A stretch of DNA of 64,000 bases from Arthrobacter caoxuetaonis (lineage in GTDB: Bacteria; Actinomycetota; Actinomycetes; Actinomycetales; Micrococcaceae). Positions 51,509 through 61,103 of this stretch are shown piece by piece. Each line of letters starts with the position of its first letter. Position 1 is the first letter of the stretch. The position numbers and the translations under genes were made by a program. The stretch spans positions 3,100,001-3,164,000 of the forward strand of contig NZ_CP099466.1 of the NCBI RefSeq assembly GCF_023921125.1, written 5' to 3'. The notes below the pieces were generated by a model, which ran no database searches, was not told the DNA's origin, and saw nothing but the letters and a program-made list of their open reading frames with translations.

Positions 51509-52393
51509 ATGCTGCAGGTCCGCAGTCTCACCCGCCGGTTCGGTGAGAAAACCGCCGTCGACGCGGTGACGTTCGATATCCCCTCCGGCCAGATGACGGG
51601 GTTCGTCGGTGCCAACGGTGCCGGCAAGACGACCACGATGCGCATGATCATGGGCGTCCTCAAGGCGACGTCCGGCGACGTCCTGCTCGACGGCGAGCCG
51701 CTGACCGCTCAGGCCCGCTCCACCTTCGGCTACATGCCGGAGGAGCGCGGCCTCTACCCCAAGCAGCCGATCCTGGACCAGCTGGTCTATCTTGGCCAGC
51801 TGCACCGGATGAGCCAGGCGGACGCCAAAAAGGGTGCCATTGACCTGCTGGACCGCTTCGGGCTGGCCGGAAGGACCAAGGACAAGCTGGAATCGCTGTC
51901 CCTGGGCAACCAGCAGCGTGTGCAGATTGCTGCTTCCCTGCTGCACAAGCCCAGCGTCCTGATCCTGGATGAGCCCTTCTCCGGCCTGGACCCTGTCGCC
52001 GTCGATTCCATGGTGGAACTGCTGCGGGAGCGCACCTCCGCCGGCGTGCCCGTGCTCTTCTCGAGCCACCAGCTGGACCTCGTGGACCGGCTCTGCGACA
52101 ACATGGTGGTGCTGCAGCAGGGCAAGGTCATCGCTTCCGGCACCGGAGACGACCTGCGGGCCAAAGCGGTCAACCGGCACCGTCTCACCGTTTTCCCGGA
52201 TGCAGGCTGGGTCCGGGACGAACCCGGAGTGCGGGTCCTCGACGTCGCCGGCCCCACCGCCGTCCTGGAGTTCGACGACGTCGACGCGCGGCAGCGCGTG
52301 CTGGCCGCTGCCCTTACCCGCGGCTCCGTGGAGGAGTTCGCCCCCATCCGACCGTCCCTGAGCGAAATCTACCGTGAGGTCACCGCAGCATGA
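51509..52393 (+). CDS. ABC transporter ATP-binding protein (NatA-like)
   Basis: 294 residues. Walker A GANGAGKTT (34-42), Walker B VLILDEPFSGLDP and an H-loop SSHQLD are present. The signature reads LSLGNQQRV instead of LSGGQ, as in the NatA/YhaQ branch of exporters. The C-terminal part resembles the family extension of NatA-type ATPases (LSEIYREVTA). AAAGGAG lies 10 nt before the ATG; the longer frame from 51371 overlaps the regulator gene. ATGA overlap with the permease gene downstream. Confidence 0.93.
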   Translation: MLQVRSLTRRFGEKTAVDAVTFDIPSGQMTGFVGANGAGKTTTMRMIMGVLKATSGDVLLDGEPLTAQARSTFGYMPEERGLYPKQPILDQLVYLGQLHRMSQADAKKGAIDLLDRFGLAGRTKDKLESLSLGNQQRVQIAASLLHKPSVLILDEPFSGLDPVAVDSMVELLRERTSAGVPVLFSSHQLDLVDRLCDNMVVLQQGKVIASGTGDDLRAKAVNRHRLTVFPDAGWVRDEPGVRVLDVAGPTAVLEFDDVDARQRVLAAALTRGSVEEFAPIRPSLSEIYREVTAA

Positions 52394-53577
52394 GCACCGT
52401 TTCCCGGCCTACCCCGGCGTGGGCCATCGTCACCCTCCGTGAGGTCACGGTCAAGGCCAAGGACCGCAGCTACCTGATCTCCACCCTGGTCACGCTGGTG
52501 CTGATTGTCGGCGTCGTGGTCTTCAACGCCTACATGAGCACCAAGGCGGACGATTACAGGGTTGCCGTCAATGATTCCGCCGGCACTGCCGTCGTGGACC
52601 TGGCCCACGAAGCGGGGCAGGCCGACGGCGGGAATACCAGCTATGAGGCACGCTCCGCTGATTCGGCGAAGCAGGCCGAAGAGCTGGTCCGTTCGGGGGA
52701 GGCTGACGCGGCACTCATCCTCAGTGATGACGGCACCTGGACCCTGACCGGCAACGAGGAGCTTTCCGGCGGACTCCAGCAGGGAGTAGCCGAGGCCCTG
52801 CGTGCCTACACCCTGGGCATCAACGCCGGCCAGGCCGGGACCACGCCGGAAGCCCTGCTGGAAGGCAGCGAGTTCGAGACGGCGCTGCTCAACGGCAATG
52901 CCGAGAATCAGTTCCTGGCCCAGTTCACCGGCTATGTTTTCGGGTTCCTCTTTTATATGGCCGCGATTGTGTTCGGCATGGCGATCGCCACCTCCGTGCT
53001 GGAAGAAAAGCAGAACCGGGTAGTGGAGATCCTTGCGACGGCGATTCCGATCCGGCAGCTGCTCTACGGCAAGGTTGCCGGCAACACTGTCCTGGCCATG
53101 ATCCAGCTGGCGCTGTACGCCGGCGCGGCCCTGCTTGCCCTGACCTTTACCGGGACGGCAGATTCGGTGAGTACGATCATTCCGGCGTCGGGCTGGTTCC
53201 TGGTCTTCTTCCTGGTCGGCTTCCTGATCCTGGCTTCCCTGTGGGCCATGATCGGCTCCATGGCCTCACGCTCCGAGGACCTGAACAACAGCTCCGGTCC
53301 GGTGCTTACCGTGATCATCGTCGCCTTGTTCGCGGGCCTGTTTGCCAAAGGCCAGCTGCTGGTTCTCGCATCCTTCGTTCCGGTGCTCTCCACCGTTGCG
53401 ATGCCGGTGCGGATGCTCAGCGGCGAAGTTCCCCTGTGGCAGACGTTTGCATCGCTGGCCATCGCGCTGGCCGCTGCATATGCGCTTCTGCGGTTCGGCG
53501 AGAAAATCTACCGGCGGGCCGTCATGCAGGGCGGCGGGGCCCTGACCCTGCGCAAGGCCATGAAGCTGGAGCAGTAG
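52390..53577 (+). CDS. ABC-2-type transporter permease (NatB-like)
   Basis: 395 residues. Helix 1 lies at about 30-50, then a large extracytoplasmic region of about 120 residues, then five to six helices from about 175 to 375 (FTGYVFGFLFYMAAIVFGMAIATSVLEEKQNRVVEIL, in part). That is the ABC2_membrane_3 layout of NatB/YhaP-type exporters, which extrude Na+ or antimicrobial compounds in some systems. Together with the ATPase and the two-component system it probably forms a stress-inducible efflux unit. Strong terminator 22 bp after the stop. Confidence 0.92.
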   Translation: MSTVSRPTPAWAIVTLREVTVKAKDRSYLISTLVTLVLIVGVVVFNAYMSTKADDYRVAVNDSAGTAVVDLAHEAGQADGGNTSYEARSADSAKQAEELVRSGEADAALILSDDGTWTLTGNEELSGGLQQGVAEALRAYTLGINAGQAGTTPEALLEGSEFETALLNGNAENQFLAQFTGYVFGFLFYMAAIVFGMAIATSVLEEKQNRVVEILATAIPIRQLLYGKVAGNTVLAMIQLALYAGAALLALTFTGTADSVSTIIPASGWFLVFFLVGFLILASLWAMIGSMASRSEDLNNSSGPVLTVIIVALFAGLFAKGQLLVLASFVPVLSTVAMPVRMLSGEVPLWQTFASLAIALAAAYALLRFGEKIYRRAVMQGGGALTLRKAMKLEQ

Positions 53578-53599
53578 CCGCTCGCAGACCACCGAGATT

Positions 53600-53637
53600 G
53601 CAGAAACTGCCCGTGAGAGCTCACGGGCAGTTTCTGC
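53600..53637. terminator. Terminator between NatB-like and PadR genes
   Basis: 17-bp perfect stem GCAGAAACTGCCCGTGA / TCACGGGCAGTTTCTGC with a 4-nt loop. Confidence 0.9.
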
Positions 53638-53721
53638 TGTCTGGGGGAAAGGCTCAGGCGTGCGGCCGGCGAGTGGGTGGCCGGCAGGCGCGCGGCAGTG
53701 TGAGATCTCAGCGCGTGATGT

Positions 53722-54315
53722 CTAGGCAGACCCCTGAGGATAGAGCTCATCGAGCAGGGCAAGTCCACGTTCGGCCCAGGCGACTTCGGATTCAGCCCGC
53801 GAGGTCAGTCCCTCATACGTGAACCGTTTGAAGGCCGCCACCTTCCCGTGGTCTTCTTCGGGTACGGTCGCCAGGCGGCGGTTGAGCATGTCCGAGGATC
53901 CGCCGTCGATCTCCTGGATCTTCTGCCGCCATTGCAGGAGAAGGGCACCGTAGTGCTCAATGTGGGCTTCAAGCTGCCGGCGGGCAGAATCGGGTTCAGC
54001 CCATTCCAAATAGGCAGCTTTCAAGTGCATGGGGTCCCGTTCCCGGGGGTAGTCCAGCTGGCTGTTGACCCAGGTCCGGAAGGCATCACGTCCGGCATCC
54101 GTGACGTGGTACTGCCGTTTGCGCCCCTTGGAGCCCCACCGGACTTCTTCTCCCTCCAGCAGTCCGTCCCGTTCCATCCGGCGAAGTTCGGGGTAGATCT
54201 GGGAGTCCGGGGCATGCCAGACGTACCCGACCGAGGACTGGAACTGCTTGTACAGGTCGTAACCAGTCATTGGCTCGACGTTCAGCAGTGCCAGCAGCGC
54301 GTATCGAAGGCTCAC
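53722..54315 (-). CDS. PadR-family transcriptional regulator
   Basis: 197 residues. The PadR winged helix is at about 1-85: LRYALLALLNVEPMTGYDLY, HAPDSQIYPELRRMERDGLLEG, then the wing RQYHVTDAGRDAF. The C-terminal domain (about 95-190) is the AphA-like/Vir_act_alpha_C helical domain. It acts as a dimer on AT-rich palindromes and often controls stress or efflux genes. It starts at GTG. A palindrome lies 34 bp before it at 54350-54369. Divergent from aceE, whose promoter region starts about 200 bp further. Confidence 0.92.
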   Translation of the reverse strand: MSLRYALLALLNVEPMTGYDLYKQFQSSVGYVWHAPDSQIYPELRRMERDGLLEGEEVRWGSKGRKRQYHVTDAGRDAFRTWVNSQLDYPRERDPMHLKAAYLEWAEPDSARRQLEAHIEHYGALLLQWRQKIQEIDGGSSDMLNRRLATVPEEDHGKVAAFKRFTYEGLTSRAESEVAWAERGLALLDELYPQGSA

Positions 54316-54349
54316 TGGTGCCTTTCCGGAGAAGAATCCTTGCCCGCAC

Positions 54350-54369
54350 CACTATAGGCATAGCTAGTG
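54350..54369 (-). promoter_or_regulatory. Palindrome before the PadR gene
   Basis: CACTATAGGCATAGCTAGTG: perfect 5-bp outer arms CACTA/TAGTG. Position and AT content fit an autoregulatory PadR operator. Confidence 0.5.
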
Positions 54370-54393
54370 GGCCGGTCCTTGGCTGGACCGGCC
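54370..54393. other. Hairpin in the padR-aceE intergenic region
   Basis: 9-bp perfect stem GGCCGGTCC / GGACCGGCC with a 6-nt loop, followed on the plus strand by GTTTAG. It is terminator-like but no gene ends here; its role is unknown. Confidence 0.5.
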
Positions 54394-54553
54394 GTTTAGC
54401 TGGAGGGCGTCGGGGAATTGCCGCTGTCTTGCCGGATATGCCCTAAAGGGCATCTGTGATACGTCTTACGGTGAAGCAACAATGCCGTACCCGAAGAAGC
54501 ATGAAATCGCCTGTTCGTATAGATTGAACTGAGCATTCCGCATAACGGAGTGG

Positions 54554-54568
54554 TCGGTGAGTCACCGA
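54554..54568 (+). promoter_or_regulatory. Palindrome in the aceE leader
   Basis: TCGGTGAGTCACCGA: perfect 7-bp arms around one central base, 42 bp before the aceE start. Candidate operator, for example of a GntR-type pyruvate regulator. A TATAGA at 54523-54528 may be the -10. Confidence 0.55.
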
Positions 54569-54609
54569 ATTACCTTGAGGGGACCCCGCCCTCAACCGAG
54601 AGGCTGCAT

Positions 54610-57351
54610 ATGAGCGTCAGTGAAGACAGAACGGACATCCTCAGCGGGCTGACAAGCCAGCTGCCGGATCGTGACCCGGAAGAAACCGCGGAATGGATTG
54701 AATCCCTCGATGAGCTGATCCGCTCGCAGGGTACAGAGCGTGCGCAGTTCATCATGCGCTCCCTGCTCCAGCGGGCAGGTTCCCGCTCCGTCGGCGTCCC
54801 CATGGTGACCACCACCGACTACGTCAACACCATCCCCGTTGACCAGGAACCTGAGTTCCCGGGAGACGAGGAAATCGAACGCCGCTACCGCGCCTGGCTG
54901 CGCTGGAATGCCGCGATCATGGTGCACCGCGCCCAGCGCCCCGGCATCGGCGTCGGCGGCCACATCTCCACTTACGCAGGTGCCGCCACCCTGTACGAAG
55001 TGGGCATGAACCACTTCTTCCGCGGCAAGGACCACCCCGGCGGCGGCGACCAGATCTTTTTCCAGGGCCATGCCTCCCCCGGTGTGTACGCCCGCGCCTT
55101 CCTTGAAGGCCGCCTGAGCGAGGAAGACCTCGACGGCTTCCGCCAGGAGAAGTCCCGCGAGGGACACGCCCTGTCCTCGTACCCGCACCCGCGTTCCATG
55201 CCGGACTTCTGGGAATTCCCGACCGTGTCCATGGGCATTGGCCCCATGAACGCGATCTACCAGGCACAGTCCAACCGCTACCTGGAAAACCGCGGCCTGA
55301 AGGACACCTCAGACCAGCATGTCTGGGCGTTCCTTGGCGACGGCGAAATGGACGAGCCGGAATCGCGCGGCCTGCTCCAGCTTGCCGCCAATGACAAGCT
55401 CGACAACCTGACCTTCGTGGTGAACTGCAACCTGCAGCGCCTCGACGGTCCGGTGCGCGGCAACGGCAAGATCATGCAGGAGCTCGAAGCCTTCTTCCGC
55501 GGCGCCGGCTGGAACGTCATCAAGGTTGTCTGGGGCCGCGAGTGGGACTCGCTGCTCGAGAAGGACAACGACGGCGCACTCGTGGACATCATGAACTCCA
55601 CGCTCGACGGCGATTACCAGACCTACAAGGCCGAGTCCGGCGGCTTCGTCCGCGAGCACTTCTTCGGCAAGACCCCGCAGACCAAGGACATGGTTGCCGA
55701 TCTCTCGGACCAGGACATCTGGAACCTGAAGCGCGGCGGCCACGACTACCGCAAGGTCTACGCCGCCTACAAGGCCGCCACTGAGTTCAAGGGCAAGCCG
55801 ACCGTCATCCTGGCGCACACCGTCAAGGGCTACGGCCTGGGCACGCACTTCGAGGGCCGCAACGCGACCCATCAGATGAAGAAGCTGACGCTGGAGGACC
55901 TCAAGGCCTTCCGCGACCACCTTCGGATTCCGATCAGCGATGAGCAGCTTGAAGCCGACCCCTACCAGCCGCCGTACTACCACCCGGGTGCCGACGCACC
56001 GGAGATCAAGTACCTGCTGGAACGCCGCAGGGAACTCGGCGGCAACGTCCCGGAACGCCGCGAGAAGCACGCACCGGTGAAGCTGCCGGATGAGTCCGCC
56101 TACGAAGTCGCCAACCGCGGTTCGGGCAAGCAGATGGCCGCCACCACCATGGCGTTCGTCCGCCTGCTCAAGGACCTCATGCGGGACAAGGAGTTCGGCA
56201 AGCGGATTGTGCCGATTATCCCGGACGAGGCCCGTACCTTCGGCATGGACTCGTTCTTCCCGACGGCAAAGATCTACAACCCCAAGGGCCAGAACTACCT
56301 GTCCGTGGACCGGGACCTCGTCCTGGCCTACAAGGAGTCCCCGCAGGGCCAGATTGTGCACGTCGGCATCAACGAGGCCGGTTCCATCGCTGCGTTCACC
56401 GCTGCCGGTTCGGCCTACGCCACCCACGGCGAACCGCTGATCCCGGTCTACGTGTTCTACTCGATGTTCGGTTTCCAGCGCACCGCCGACTACATCTGGG
56501 CAGCTGCTGACCAGATGGCCCGCGGCTTCCTGATCTCCGCGACTGCCGGCCGCACCACCCTGACGGGCGAAGGCCTGCAGCACGCCGACGGGCACTCGCC
56601 GATCCTGGCCTCGACCAACCCCGCGGTGAAGACTTACGATCCGGCCTACGGCTACGAGATCGGGCACATCATGCGCCGCGGCCTCGAAGAGATGTACGGC
56701 GAAGGCTCCGAGGACCGGAACCTGATCTACAACATCATGGTTTACAACGAGCCGATCCTGCAGCCCAAGGCTCCGGAGAACCTCGACGTGGAAGGTGTCC
56801 TCAAGGGCATTTACCGTGTCTCGGCGTCGGACGCCCAAGGGCCGAAGGCCCAGCTGCTGGCTTCCGGCGTCGCGGTTCCGTGGGCCCTCGAAGCCCAGAA
56901 GCTGCTCGCTGACGACTGGGGAGTTTCGGCTGATGTCTGGTCGGTGACGTCCTGGAACGAGCTGCGCCGTGACGGTTTGGCTGCCGAAGAAGAAGCCTTC
57001 CTGAACCCCGGCTCCGAGCCCCGCGTGCCGTTCGTGACGCAGCAGCTTGCCGGTGCCGAAGGCCCGATCGTGGCGTCCACGGACTACATGAAGGCTGTTC
57101 CGGACCAGATCCGCCAGTTCCTGCCGAACGACTTCGCCACCCTAGGTGCGGATGACTTCGGTTTCGCGGACACCCGGGCCGCAGCACGCCGTTACTTCAA
57201 GATCGACAGCCACTCCATGGTGGTCCGCACCCTGCAGCTGCTCGCCAAGCGCGGCGAGGTGGATGCTGACGCACCGCGTATGGCGCTGGAGAAGTACGAC
57301 CTGCTGAACGTCAACGCAGGGACCAGCGGCAATGCGGGCGGCGACGCCTAA
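54610..57351 (+). CDS. aceE: Pyruvate dehydrogenase E1 component, homodimeric type
   Basis: 913 residues, the full AceE length. The thiamine diphosphate motif [10 protein letters not shown] is near residue 238, with the histidines of [13 protein letters not shown] and [16 protein letters not shown] around the active site. The pyrimidine domain (about 500-710) has [19 protein letters not shown] and the C-terminal domain is complete. E1 decarboxylates pyruvate and transfers the acetyl group to E2 lipoyl groups; E2 and E3 genes are not in the window. Start 54610 follows GAGAGG by 6 nt. In actinobacteria this homodimeric E1 works with AceF and Lpd. A palindrome is in its leader and a 19-bp terminator follows. 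Confidence 0.97.
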   Translation: MSVSEDRTDILSGLTSQLPDRDPEETAEWIESLDELIRSQGTERAQFIMRSLLQRAGSRSVGVPMVTTTDYVNTIPVDQEPEFPGDEEIERRYRAWLRWNAAIMVHRAQRPGIGVGGHISTYAGAATLYEVGMNHFFRGKDHPGGGDQIFFQGHASPGVYARAFLEGRLSEEDLDGFRQEKSREGHALSSYPHPRSMPDFWEFPTVSMGIGPMNAIYQAQSNRYLENRGLKDTSDQHVWAFLGDGEMDEPESRGLLQLAANDKLDNLTFVVNCNLQRLDGPVRGNGKIMQELEAFFRGAGWNVIKVVWGREWDSLLEKDNDGALVDIMNSTLDGDYQTYKAESGGFVREHFFGKTPQTKDMVADLSDQDIWNLKRGGHDYRKVYAAYKAATEFKGKPTVILAHTVKGYGLGTHFEGRNATHQMKKLTLEDLKAFRDHLRIPISDEQLEADPYQPPYYHPGADAPEIKYLLERRRELGGNVPERREKHAPVKLPDESAYEVANRGSGKQMAATTMAFVRLLKDLMRDKEFGKRIVPIIPDEARTFGMDSFFPTAKIYNPKGQNYLSVDRDLVLAYKESPQGQIVHVGINEAGSIAAFTAAGSAYATHGEPLIPVYVFYSMFGFQRTADYIWAAADQMARGFLISATAGRTTLTGEGLQHADGHSPILASTNPAVKTYDPAYGYEIGHIMRRGLEEMYGEGSEDRNLIYNIMVYNEPILQPKAPENLDVEGVLKGIYRVSASDAQGPKAQLLASGVAVPWALEAQKLLADDWGVSADVWSVTSWNELRRDGLAAEEEAFLNPGSEPRVPFVTQQLAGAEGPIVASTDYMKAVPDQIRQFLPNDFATLGADDFGFADTRAAARRYFKIDSHSMVVRTLQLLAKRGEVDADAPRMALEKYDLLNVNAGTSGNAGGDA

Positions 57352-57364
57352 CCGCTGACCAGCT

Positions 57365-57406
57365 AAGTAAGGGCCGGAAACCGTGCGCGGTTTCCGGCCC
57401 TTACTT
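57365..57406. terminator. Terminator between aceE and the convergent IclR gene
   Basis: 19-bp perfect stem AAGTAAGGGCCGGAAACCG / CGGTTTCCGGCCCTTACTT with a 4-nt loop, 13 bp after aceE. Confidence 0.93.
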
Positions 57407-57440
57407 GTTTCAGCGTGTCTGGTTTAAGCGTGCGGCAGGC

Positions 57441-58205
57441 TCAGGCGTGCTGCAGCGCCAGATCCCCGGAGATCTCCCGTGCAGCAGCCTGGAGCATTGG
57501 AACAGCCCGTTCACCGAAGGCCTCATCAACACGGGAGACCGGGCCGGAGACGGAGATGGCTGTCGGTGTAGGGGCATCCGGAACCGCAGCAGCGAAGCAG
57601 CGGACTCCGAGTTCCTGTTCCTGCTCATCAATGGCGTAGCCGCGTTCACGGATGATGGCCAGGTCGGCGAGCAGGCCTTCGATGCTGGGAATGCTGGCCG
57701 GCGTGGCTGCGGGCAGGCCGGTCCGGGCCACGATGCCGCGCACCTGCTCATCGGTGAGCTGCGCCAGGATGGCCTTCCCGACGCCGGTCGCATGGCTGTG
57801 GGCGCGGCGTCCCACTTCCGTGAAGGTCCGCATGGAGTGCCGGGACGGAGCCTGGGCGATGTAGAGCACCTGGTCCGAGTCGAGTACTGCCATGTTGGCT
57901 GTTTCCCCGACTTCGTCCGCCAATTTCCGCAACACAGGTGTCGCCAGCGCTCCGAGCTGCTTTCCGGCGCCCTCGCCGAGCCTGATGAGCCGGGGGCCAA
58001 GGACATAGCGCCGGGTCGGCAGCTGTCGGGCGTAGCCCAGCTTTACCAAGGTGCGCAGCAGGCGGTGAATCGTCGGGAGCGGAAGGCCTGCCGTGGCAGA
58101 CAGCTCGCTCAGCGTCGCGGATCCTCCGGCGTCAGTGATCAATTCCAGCAGTTCGAACACGCGCTCGACGGACTGCACACCGCCTCCGGCGCTTCGCTCG
58201 GCCAT
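57441..58205 (-). CDS. IclR-family regulator, probable AllR-type repressor of the allantoin operon
   Basis: 254 residues. The N-terminal HTH is at about 12-70 (SVERVFELLELITDAGGSATLSELSATAGLPLPTIHRLLRTL, in part), and the C-terminal effector domain at about 85-250 (GETANMAVLDSDQVLYI, HATGVGKAIL). Family members such as AllR bind glyoxylate or allantoate and repress allantoin-use genes. It is divergent from the malic enzyme-allB operon, 214 bp apart, so control of that operon is the natural inference. Palindromic signals lie in the gap. Terminator on the far side. Confidence 0.92.
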   Translation of the reverse strand: MAERSAGGGVQSVERVFELLELITDAGGSATLSELSATAGLPLPTIHRLLRTLVKLGYARQLPTRRYVLGPRLIRLGEGAGKQLGALATPVLRKLADEVGETANMAVLDSDQVLYIAQAPSRHSMRTFTEVGRRAHSHATGVGKAILAQLTDEQVRGIVARTGLPAATPASIPSIEGLLADLAIIRERGYAIDEQEQELGVRCFAAAVPDAPTPTAISVSGPVSRVDEAFGERAVPMLQAAAREISGDLALQHA

Positions 58206-58290
58206 CTCGTTGGATCCTTCCGGGGCGGTTCGAACTCAGAAGTGGTTTTGTTATCGTCATGCGGAAAAGCAGTTTCGGATTCCCCACCGT

Positions 58291-58300
58291 AACCGCGGTT
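58291..58300. promoter_or_regulatory. 10-bp palindrome in the IclR-operon gap
   Basis: AACCGCGGTT, perfect, 86 bp from the IclR start. Possible autoregulatory site. Confidence 0.35.
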
Positions 58301-58352
58301 GGGAGGGAAGACCAGCTATTTCTTCCCCTGGATCACAATCCGAACAAATCTC

Positions 58353-58394
58353 TTGTCATTCCATATGGCAAACAATATTATCCATAATACGGAA
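58353..58394 (+). promoter_or_regulatory. Promoter of the allantoin operon with inverted repeat
   Basis: TTGTCA (58353-58358), exactly 17 bp, TATTAT (58376-58381): a near-consensus promoter. Inverted half-sites TTCCATATGG (58359-58368) and CCATAATACGGAA (58382-58394) flank the -10, so an IclR dimer here would block RNA polymerase. Confidence 0.75.
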
Positions 58395-58419
58395 ATCGTT
58401 CGGCTGGGAGGTAGAGAAA

Positions 58420-59814
58420 ATGGCAGTTCCCGGCCCAGGCAATTCGATGACCTTCCGCGTCCACGTGCCCTCGGATTTCAGTGCCGCCAGTGATCTGGCC
58501 GCGGCGGTCGGCCACGCCGGAGCCGCCCTGACCGGACTGGACGTCGTGGAATCAAGCAACCGCGTCCTGCACATCGACCTTACCTGCAACACCATTGATG
58601 ACGCCCACGCCGCACTTGTGAGCGAGCAGCTCGAAGCCCTAAGCGGCGTCACGGTCGAGAGCGTCACCGACGGCACCTTCGCGATGCACCTTGGCGGCAA
58701 GATCGCCGTCGCGCCTACCGTACCGCTGGATAACCGTGACGATCTCGCCCGTGCCTACACTCCCGGCGTCGCCCGCGTGTGCAATGCCATTGCCGCCGAT
58801 CCAGCCGAGGCCCGCCGGCTGACCATCAAGGGCAACACGGTTGCCGTGGTCACGGACGGTTCCGCGGTGCTGGGGCTGGGCAACATTGGTCCGGCTGCTG
58901 CCCTGCCGGTCATGGAGGGCAAGGCGGCGCTGTTCAAGCAGTTCGGCGGGGTGGACGCCTGGCCGGTCTGCCTGGACACGCAGGACACGGAGGAGATCAT
59001 CCGGACCGTGCAGGCCATCGCTCCGACCTATGGGGGCATCAACCTGGAGGACATCGCTGCGCCGCGCTGCTTCGAGATCGAACGCAGGCTGCGCGAAGAC
59101 CTGGATATTCCTGTGTTCCACGATGATCAGCACGGCACCGCGGTTATGGTGCTGGCGGCCCTGACGAATGCCCTGCGTGTAGTGGATAAGCCGCTGGATG
59201 AGGCGCGGATCGTGGTTTCCGGAGTGGGCGCGGCGGGGTCGGCGATCATCCGCCTGCTCCTGTCCGACGGTGCCGCACGGATTATCGCTTTCGGCCGGGA
59301 AGGGGTCCTCCGCTCTGCTGATGAGCAGCCCGATCCCACCCGTGCCTGGCTCGCGGCCAACACGAACCATGACCAGTTTGCCGGGAGCCTGTCCGAAGCC
59401 CTTGCCGGTGCTGATGTCTTTATCGGGGTCAGTGCACCCGATATCCTCAGCGAGGCTGATATCGCCTCGATGGCTCCGGACGCCGTCGTTTTTGCGTTGG
59501 CCAACCCCGATCCGGAAGTGGATCCGGCCGCCGCTGCACGGCATGCCGCCGTCGTTGCCACCGGGCGAAGCGACTTTCCGAACCAGATCAACAATGTCCT
59601 GGTGTTCCCGGGCTTGTTCCGCGGGCTGCTCGACGCCGGCGCCTCCGAGATCACCACGCCCATGCTGGTAGCGGCTGCGCGTGCGATTGCGGAGCGTGTT
59701 TCTCCGGAGGAGCTCTCTGCTGCGTACATCGTGCCCAGCGTGTTCGACCCGATGGTTGCTCCGTCCGTGGCCTCCGCTGTGGAGTCTGAGGCCCTTTCAG
59801 AAGGAAATCGATGA
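58420..59814 (+). CDS. NAD(P)-dependent malic enzyme with N-terminal ACT domain
   Basis: 464 residues. An N-terminal ACT-like domain (about 5-85) is followed by the malic enzyme core. Visible are [24 protein letters not shown] (in part), the catalytic Asp region [16 protein letters not shown], and a Rossmann GVGAAGSAI motif. It oxidatively decarboxylates malate to pyruvate and CO2. As the first gene of the allantoin operon it could turn malate made from glyoxylate into pyruvate. GGGAGG lies 7 nt before the ATG. It overlaps the DUF6986 gene by 4 nt. Confidence 0.94.
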   Translation: MAVPGPGNSMTFRVHVPSDFSAASDLAAAVGHAGAALTGLDVVESSNRVLHIDLTCNTIDDAHAALVSEQLEALSGVTVESVTDGTFAMHLGGKIAVAPTVPLDNRDDLARAYTPGVARVCNAIAADPAEARRLTIKGNTVAVVTDGSAVLGLGNIGPAAALPVMEGKAALFKQFGGVDAWPVCLDTQDTEEIIRTVQAIAPTYGGINLEDIAAPRCFEIERRLREDLDIPVFHDDQHGTAVMVLAALTNALRVVDKPLDEARIVVSGVGAAGSAIIRLLLSDGAARIIAFGREGVLRSADEQPDPTRAWLAANTNHDQFAGSLSEALAGADVFIGVSAPDILSEADIASMAPDAVVFALANPDPEVDPAAAARHAAVVATGRSDFPNQINNVLVFPGLFRGLLDAGASEITTPMLVAAARAIAERVSPEELSAAYIVPSVFDPMVAPSVASAVESEALSEGNR

Positions 59815-61103
59815 ACCCGCCCGATACCGCGAAACTCGCCCTGAGTGCGGAGGATTACGCACGAATCGGAGAGTCGCTTCGCGCCACAGATGAGCTGCTG
59901 GCCGCTGGCTATCCCGGCGATGACGGCTCCCGCCAGCCGGTGCATACCGTGTATGTTCCGGCGGATAAGTTCACGCCGGCCCTGGCATCCGAATGGGGAC
60001 AGCAGGCCCTGGCTGCGGTGGATGCGCAGGGCGGCCTCGAACGCCTGGCGTCCTGGCTTGATCTGGAGAACCCAGGTGTCCTTGCGGGCCTTGTGGAGGC
60101 GAAGCTGGCCTCGGAACCCATCGAAGACCTGCGCCTGGACTTCGAAGACGGCTACGGCTCACGTCCCGATGACGAGGAAGACGCCCACGCCGTGGCGGCC
60201 GGAACCAACGTGGCACGTGCTGTCGCTGCCGGGACCGCTCCTCCCTTCATCGGCATCCGCTTCAAGTGCTTCGAGGCTGCGACCCGGGACCGCGGCCTGC
60301 GGACCCTGGACCTGTTTCTCGGGTCCTTGCTGGACTCGACGGCGAACCGGACCCTGCCTGACGGCCTGGTGCTCACGCTTCCCAAGGTGAGCACGGTGGC
60401 GCAGGTGCAGGCCATGGCCTACGCCTGCGAGCGGCTTGAGGACGCGCATGGCCTTCCCTCCGGACGGCTGCGCTTTGAAGTGCAGATGGAGACGCCGCAG
60501 CTGATCCTCGGGGCCGACGGTACAGTTCCGGTTGCTGCCGTGCTGCATGCTGCCGGCGGTCGGGTCAGCGGGCTGCATTACGGCACGTATGACTACAGCG
60601 CCTCGCTCGGCATAGCCGCAGCGCATCAGTCCATGGAACACCCCGCTGCGGATTACGCGAAGGCTGTCATGCAGGTGGCGGCTGCAGGTACCGGTGTCCG
60701 GCTCTCTGATGGCTCAACCAACATCCTTCCCATCGGCGACCCCCAAAACGTTGACCGGGCCTGGGCCCTGCATGCCCGGCTGGTCGCCCGGTCGCTGGCT
60801 GCCGGTTACTACCAGGGCTGGGACCTCCACGCAGCGCAGCTGCCTACCCGGTTCCTTGCCACCTACGATTTCTACCGCAGCGGATTCGCGGCAGCTGCTT
60901 TCCGGCTGCGGAACTACGTCCACCGGCTCGAGAGCACAATCCTGGACGAACCTGCCACAGCCCGGGCGCTGGCCCGCTACATCCACCGTGGCCTGGCCTG
61001 CGGTGCCGTGACCGCAGCAGAAGTCGCCGATGCAGCCGGGGTTTCCACGGAAGACCTGGCTGCCCTTGCCCACCCGAACGCCCCCAAGAGAACCGGATCC
61101 TGA
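59811..61103 (+). CDS. DUF6986 family, HpcH/citrate lyase-like aldolase-type protein
   Basis: 430 residues. Motifs resemble the HpcH/CitE TIM-barrel family: LRLDFEDGYGS with the acidic metal-binding set D110/E112/D113, FIGIRFKCFE, LTLPKVSTVAQVQAM and FEVQMETPQLI (carboxylate ligands near 227). The C-terminal third is helical, with LPTRFLATYDFYRSGFAAAAFRLRNYV (in part). The exact reaction is unknown. Its place between malic enzyme and ureidoglycine/glyoxylate genes suggests a glyoxylate-consuming or malate-forming lyase. Coupled by ATGA to the malic enzyme and followed directly by allE. Confidence 0.8.
   Translation: MNPPDTAKLALSAEDYARIGESLRATDELLAAGYPGDDGSRQPVHTVYVPADKFTPALASEWGQQALAAVDAQGGLERLASWLDLENPGVLAGLVEAKLASEPIEDLRLDFEDGYGSRPDDEEDAHAVAAGTNVARAVAAGTAPPFIGIRFKCFEAATRDRGLRTLDLFLGSLLDSTANRTLPDGLVLTLPKVSTVAQVQAMAYACERLEDAHGLPSGRLRFEVQMETPQLILGADGTVPVAAVLHAAGGRVSGLHYGTYDYSASLGIAAAHQSMEHPAADYAKAVMQVAAAGTGVRLSDGSTNILPIGDPQNVDRAWALHARLVARSLAAGYYQGWDLHAAQLPTRFLATYDFYRSGFAAAAFRLRNYVHRLESTILDEPATARALARYIHRGLACGAVTAAEVADAAGVSTEDLAALAHPNAPKRTGS

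Noticed and set aside
55309..56838. 509-codon minus-strand frame inside aceE
   Set aside because: Antisense shadow of a highly conserved enzyme.
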